The position numbers and the translations under genes are program-made. The notes under the pieces were generated by a model. It searched no databases, was not told the DNA's origin, and saw only the letters and a list, made by a program, of their open reading frames with translations. From Amoebophrya sp. AT5.2 (Eukaryota; Sar; Dinophyceae; Syndiniales; Amoebophryaceae), in the NCBI GenBank assembly GCA_005223375.1, contig RXOD01006540.1, positions 1 through 10,033 of the forward strand: a stretch of 10,033 bases of DNA, written 5' to 3'. Below are positions 7,072-10,033 of this stretch, one piece after another; within the stretch, counting starts at the first letter, position 1; each line of letters begins with the position of its first letter.

Positions 7072-9663
7072 TCATTTTTTTCCGTTCCCACCTGCGCATG
7101 TTCCTAGCTCCACAAGCAAGTTCCCCGCGTCGTGCCCGCACGCGACGCTCTGTATTGTCGGCATCACGGACCGCAGCGACCCCAGGAATTCCGCTGCCCC
7201 CTTGCGCAGTCGCTGCTCCCCCTTCCCAGTAATCAAGCGCACAGTTATGCGCGGCGGCTGTTGCTCGCTAGAAGTACCCTTCTGCCGCTTTGCTTCGTCG
7301 AGCAACGCCTTTTCCAGGCTTCCCAGGCTGCAGAACAAACATACCTTCACGACCCCAACGTCGTAGTGTCGGTCGCGGCACCCCGCCACCGGATGAAAAT
7401 CGAGTATGTGGTGTCGCGGGATCATCGCCATCCTTCCTGCTCCGACAAGATGTTCCTCATTGTTCGCCTTGCACCGCAAGCCGGACTGGGGGTAGACGTC
7501 GGGGGCGCGGGTCTGCCAAAGCCGCAGGGCCATTTGCCAGCCCGGGTGCGCCATGTTCTCAGCGTCCCGCAACAGTAAACCGAATCCCGTCCGGAACAAA
7601 CCCTCTGTCCAGGGAACGCCGGTCTTCTCCGGGTGAAACGCGCCGGTGAGCAGCTTTCTGCCGACCTGGAGTGGCGCAGCAGTGAGCACCGACATCCCGG
7701 CAATTTCACTGAAGGTGTCACTTTCGTCCGCTTTGTCGCTGCCCTTGCTTCCCGGCGCCGCGAAGAAGACTTTCCAGGCCGGCCGCGCCCCCGGCATTTT
7801 CGCGGTCACAATCGTGCTCGGAAACAACGCACGGGGTAGTGTGTGCTGAGCTACGTCGGGGGCGCCGTCTCTACCCGCGTGTGCCGGTGCAGGTCCCTCG
7901 CCATCTGCGATGACGCGGAAATGACACAGCTTGCCTTCCCCCGCACCCGGCATCGTCTTGGCGGCCGTGTCCGCACCTCCAGGAGACTCCCCAACGCTCC
8001 GCAAATGTTCGTTTTTCCTGTCGGCAACGTTGAGCGAGCGCTCCAGCAAGTGCAAAACGGCGTAGGCAATTTGTGTGTTAATGTCAAATTTCAACTCCTG
8101 CATCTTCCGCAGCAGGTTGACCCCCAGAAGCCACTCCCCCGGGGGCAGAGTCGCCATCATCGTCCCGAAAGATATCTTGTCCACGAGCAGACCACTGCTA
8201 TCCTTCTTTTCACAAGCAACGTCAGCGCTGTCGCTGTAGTTTGTGGTTTCTGTAGAACTACCTGCTCCGCTCCCGATCATTTCCGCGAACAAATCCAGCG
8301 CCTCGCGCCACCGGTTTGCCTTTTGCAGCGCCAGCAGCATCGCGTTGTGCACGACGGTGTTCGCGATTCCCGCTTTTTTCGCCTCGCTGAAGAGCGACGC
8401 AGCGGCGAGGAGCGGCGTTTGCGTATTTTCGAGTTGCTCAAACTTTCCCCGTGGAGCTGCCGCTCCTTCTCCTCGACCTCGATCTCCCCCGTGGAACAGT
8501 AGCTTTCGAATCAAGTCTCCGTCCTTCGTTTTGTCCATCTCGCCCCCTCCTCGCCCGGCCAGTTCGACGCCCACGACCCAGCTATCGCAGCCGCGCGCGA
8601 TCACATCGAGGGAGGATCCCACGAAGTGTGAGTCCCAACTCTCCCCCGGAACGGTTTGCAGGAATCGGCACAGCTCCCGCCACGCTCGCGGGGGGAAACA
8701 GCGGACCACCTGCATGGCGCAACGAAGATCTGCTTTTTCCCCGAAGCTGCCGTACAGCTCAACCGCCTGGTCGTAGTAGTTCACGTGCTCCTGCCGTTTG
8801 CGGATGGAAACGCGCGTGCAACCGGCCAACTTCTGCAGCACGATCGACAATGTAAACGCGTCGGGCGCGGGGAGCCGATCGTCTTCGGATGGTTCGCATC
8901 GGATGCCGAGGTAGCCGCTGCGATCTTCGTTGGTGCCCGTCAGCTGCGATGCGGAAGTGCTAGAAGTACTTCCCGTGGCTCCGAAGCACTCGCGAAGGTC
9001 CAGCTGTTCTCCTTTGTAGACGAAGCACGCGTGGTCGTCCCGCTTCCCCTCAGAACCAGCGCTCTCTCGCTCCGCTCGCAAATCCGCCTCCCCCGAGGAC
9101 CGGTTGTTCCCGACGACCACCCATGGCTTCCTCGCGCCTGCCGCCGAGGCCTCGGCCTCGCGCGCGAACCGCCGCTCATCCGTCCGCTCATTCAATCCCT
9201 GTTGCTTCTCGAACTCGACCAAGCTCCTGCGCAGCTCCTTCCCCATCGTCCCCAGACAATACCGGGCTTCCAGCAGCACCACGGCCGCTGGAAGCGGCAA
9301 CTGCTTCAGCAGCGCGTTCAACGAGACCAGTGGCGCCGAGTACCCCCCGCCCGCGCCGCCGCCCCCCAGCAAGACCTGCTGCTCTATTCTTTTCACCACG
9401 AGCACGCTCTCCTGCCAGGGAAGTTCCAGTCGGTGGAACGCTTCCAGCACAACCGTGTACACGTATCCGTTGCGCAATTTTTGTATTTGTTGTGCAGATG
9501 CCGGGGTATTGCGTGTACACCGTTGTGCTGGAAGCGTGCGCAGCGCAGACAGAAGCCGAGGAAGTAGTGGCGGACCTTGGCAGTAGGAGCAGAGAAAAGC
9601 GGCTATCCCCGGTCTGCAGGACCGGCGCCCACAGCTTTTCAACCCCCACCTACAGCTGAACAT
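7072..9663 (-). CDS. PPR protein with C-terminal SMR domain, probably organelle RNA-binding
   Basis: A single 863-codon frame runs from ATG 9663 to TGA 7074-7072. The N-terminus (about 1-55) is rich in Arg, Ser and Cys and almost free of acidic residues, like an organelle transit peptide. PPR-type helical hairpins are visible at about 67-100 (YVYTVVLEAFHRLE), 110-135, 268-335 and most clearly 435-465 (TVVHNAMLLALQKANRWREA), with a weaker one at 497-530. Residues 752-853 match an SMR domain: ILDFH (753-757, cf. LDxH), a long helix, RLITGKGE (809-816, the TGKG loop) and GNLLVEL (847-853). PPR tracts bind RNA and SMR domains can cut or bind nucleic acid; plant PPR-SMR proteins act in organelle RNA processing and signalling. 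Acidic and Ser/Gly linkers are unusually long (about 155-265, 370-410, 545-645). The 5' end is uncertain: two upstream ATGs overlap this start out of frame, and the 5' coding part lies in an inverted repeat. Confidence 0.85.
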   Translation of the reverse strand: MFSCRWGLKSCGRRSCRPGIAAFLCSYCQGPPLLPRLLSALRTLPAQRCTRNTPASAQQIQKLRNGYVYTVVLEAFHRLELPWQESVLVVKRIEQQVLLGGGGAGGGYSAPLVSLNALLKQLPLPAAVVLLEARYCLGTMGKELRRSLVEFEKQQGLNERTDERRFAREAEASAAGARKPWVVVGNNRSSGEADLRAERESAGSEGKRDDHACFVYKGEQLDLRECFGATGSTSSTSASQLTGTNEDRSGYLGIRCEPSEDDRLPAPDAFTLSIVLQKLAGCTRVSIRKRQEHVNYYDQAVELYGSFGEKADLRCAMQVVRCFPPRAWRELCRFLQTVPGESWDSHFVGSSLDVIARGCDSWVVGVELAGRGGGEMDKTKDGDLIRKLLFHGGDRGRGEGAAAPRGKFEQLENTQTPLLAAASLFSEAKKAGIANTVVHNAMLLALQKANRWREALDLFAEMIGSGAGSSTETTNYSDSADVACEKKDSSGLLVDKISFGTMMATLPPGEWLLGVNLLRKMQELKFDINTQIAYAVLHLLERSLNVADRKNEHLRSVGESPGGADTAAKTMPGAGEGKLCHFRVIADGEGPAPAHAGRDGAPDVAQHTLPRALFPSTIVTAKMPGARPAWKVFFAAPGSKGSDKADESDTFSEIAGMSVLTAAPLQVGRKLLTGAFHPEKTGVPWTEGLFRTGFGLLLRDAENMAHPGWQMALRLWQTRAPDVYPQSGLRCKANNEEHLVGAGRMAMIPRHHILDFHPVAGCRDRHYDVGVVKVCLFCSLGSLEKALLDEAKRQKGTSSEQQPPRITVRLITGKGEQRLRKGAAEFLGSLRSVMPTIQSVACGHDAGNLLVELGTCAGGNGKK
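9438..9537. repeat. Near-perfect 26-base inverted repeat with 48-base loop
   Basis: The left arm 9438-9463 and right arm 9512-9537 are reverse complements at 25 of 26 positions; the only mismatch involves base 9521. The loop is 9464-9511. Read on minus, the left arm encodes part of the first PPR motif (YVYTVVLEAFHR). Read on plus, the right arm also encodes a PPR-like stretch (YCVYTVVLEACAAQ). The structure therefore looks like an inverted duplication of PPR coding sequence rather than a random hairpin. Confidence 0.85.
9521..9564 (+). repeat. Copy B of dispersed PPR-motif repeat (plus orientation)
   Basis: Bases 9521-9564 match the minus strand of 10007-9971: both share GTTGTGCTGGAAGC, then CGCAGACAGA, then GCCGAGG with an A/C change on each side. 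The main difference is about eight extra bases in this copy (around 9535-9542). Its plus-strand reading, VVLEACAAQTEAEEVV, has the heptad spacing of a PPR motif. Confidence 0.7.
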
Positions 9664-9719
9664 AAATCACAACCCTGGGATACGCCATATTTTGCCCTGC
9701 TTTCAGGCCCTTTCACCAT
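9639..9719 (-). promoter_or_regulatory. Upstream ORF overlapping the annotated PPR-SMR start
   Basis: An ATG at 9719-9717 in strong context (ACCATGG) opens a 26-codon frame that ends with TGA at 9641-9639. It overlaps the main ATG at 9663 in another frame. A second short ORF (ATG 9688, 12 codons, stop at 9652-9650) also overlaps it. If this region is leader RNA, scanning ribosomes would meet these first. They either control translation or show that the region is not the real leader. Confidence 0.4.
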
Positions 9720-9786
9720 GGTAGCTACAGTGGCTTTCCACTACAGCCTCCCCCGACCTCCCAATGGCTCACCTCCAGACGTCGCA

Positions 9787-9828
9787 CCCCCCACCCTACC
9801 CCGCACGTTCATCTACCCCCTACCCCCC
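9787..9828 (-). promoter_or_regulatory. G-quadruplex candidate upstream of PPR-SMR
   Basis: The minus strand has five G runs of 6, 5, 4, 3 and 6 bases (9828-9823, 9820-9816, 9802-9799, 9796-9794, 9792-9787). They are separated by 2, 13, 2 and 1 bases, which satisfies the usual pattern of four runs of at least three G with one longer loop. The G-rich strand is the coding strand, so the RNA could fold too. It lies 124-165 bases before the ATG at 9663. Confidence 0.5.
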
Positions 9829-9926
9829 ACAATGGGGCGTCTCTGAAACCGCCCGGCGCGGGCGCCTTACCGCAGTCGCCACCTAACGTAAATTAATCGC
9901 CACTCAAAGGGGAACCCATTACACAG

Positions 9927-9949
9927 TACTTACCAGTTCCCTACTTACC
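9927..9949 (-). promoter_or_regulatory. Tandem splice-donor-like GGTAAGTA pair
   Basis: GGTAAGTA occurs on the minus strand at 9949-9942 and again at 9934-9927, 15 bases apart. Both match the consensus 5' splice site. The first follows CAGAT. Just upstream (to the right) lies repeat copy A, which can be read as HTVVLEAADRR in the PPR sense. They could end an upstream exon of the PPR gene; no acceptor can be assigned with confidence. Confidence 0.35.
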
Positions 9950-9970
9950 ATCTGGTCTCTCCCTATGCAT

Positions 9971-10010
9971 CTGCCTCGGCGTCTGTCTGCGGCTTCCAGC
10001 ACAACCGTGT
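9971..10010 (-). repeat. Copy A of dispersed PPR-motif repeat
   Basis: Bases 9992-10010 are identical to 9440-9458 over 19 bases, in the same orientation as the first PPR motif of the gene. The similarity to copy B extends to 9971. Copies A and B thus form an imperfect inverted pair enclosing about 400 bases that include the ATG of the PPR-SMR gene. The copy lacks about eight bases present in B, so as PPR coding sequence it looks degraded. Confidence 0.7.
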
Positions 10011-10033
10011 GCGGCGTTGCAGCCGCGTGCGGC

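Larger units (their letters stand above)
9664..10033. other. Upstream region of PPR-SMR gene, C-rich and structured
   Basis: The last 370 bases hold no supported gene. An in-frame TGA at 9669-9667 shows that the PPR frame does not extend upstream without splicing. The plus strand is strikingly C-rich from about 9740 to 9835. A perfect GC hairpin (CGCCCG-GCG-CGGGCG) lies at 9850-9864. Two donor-like sites and a repeat copy follow toward the right edge. A plus-strand ORF at 9577-9846 is Pro-rich and resembles no family I know. Confidence 0.6.

Noticed and set aside
8656..9567. Plus-strand ORF of 303 codons opposite PPR-SMR, and the similar one at 5608-6480 opposite TerC
   Set aside because: Both are antisense shadows of well-supported genes and show no recognisable domain. 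Only the short PPR-like stretch near 9500-9565 was kept, as a repeat copy.
9577..9846. Pro-rich plus-strand ORF upstream of PPR-SMR
   Set aside because: The prolines come from the C-rich tract that forms the quadruplex candidate on the other strand. It overlaps the PPR-SMR 5' end and has no domain.

Overview
The window looks like nuclear DNA from a GC-rich microbial eukaryote. The evidence is a canonical GT-AG spliceosomal intron that splits a TerC-family gene in phase 0, a TACTAAC branch-point/acceptor upstream of another gene, a TATA box, eukaryote-type families (TMEM65, a PPR protein with an SMR domain, a large ankyrin protein), and no Shine-Dalgarno or operon spacing. All four genes lie on the minus strand with near-equal spacers (675, 730 and 667 bases). 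Such one-way arrays, together with a splice acceptor that has no visible partner donor, would fit a dinoflagellate or related alveolate. The TATA box argues somewhat against that, so the lineage is tentative.

In transcription order (right to left): (1) 9664-10033 is a C-rich, structured upstream region with a G-quadruplex candidate, a GC hairpin, two GTAAGT donor-like sites and one copy of a dispersed repeat. (2) 9663-7072 encodes an organelle-type PPR protein with a C-terminal SMR domain. (3) 6396-4523 is a two-exon TerC-family membrane protein with a long Ser/Gly-rich insertion that ends at the intron. (4) 3792-2989 is a TMEM65-family protein with a probable mitochondrial presequence. (5) 2321 to the left edge is an ankyrin-repeat protein whose C-terminus lies outside the window. 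The three spacers are less GC-rich than the genes and carry short palindromes, shared motifs and splice or promoter candidates, but no convincing gene.

Three of the proteins may have organelle or membrane roles: RNA metabolism for PPR-SMR, metal/ion handling for TerC, and mitochondrial inner-membrane ion balance for TMEM65. Nothing ties them into one pathway; their adjacency probably reflects genome organisation. The most unusual structure is a triplet of PPR-motif-coding repeat copies in alternating orientation at 9438-9463, 9512-9564 and 9971-10010. It makes a long hairpin in the 5' part of the PPR gene and leaves that gene's true start uncertain.
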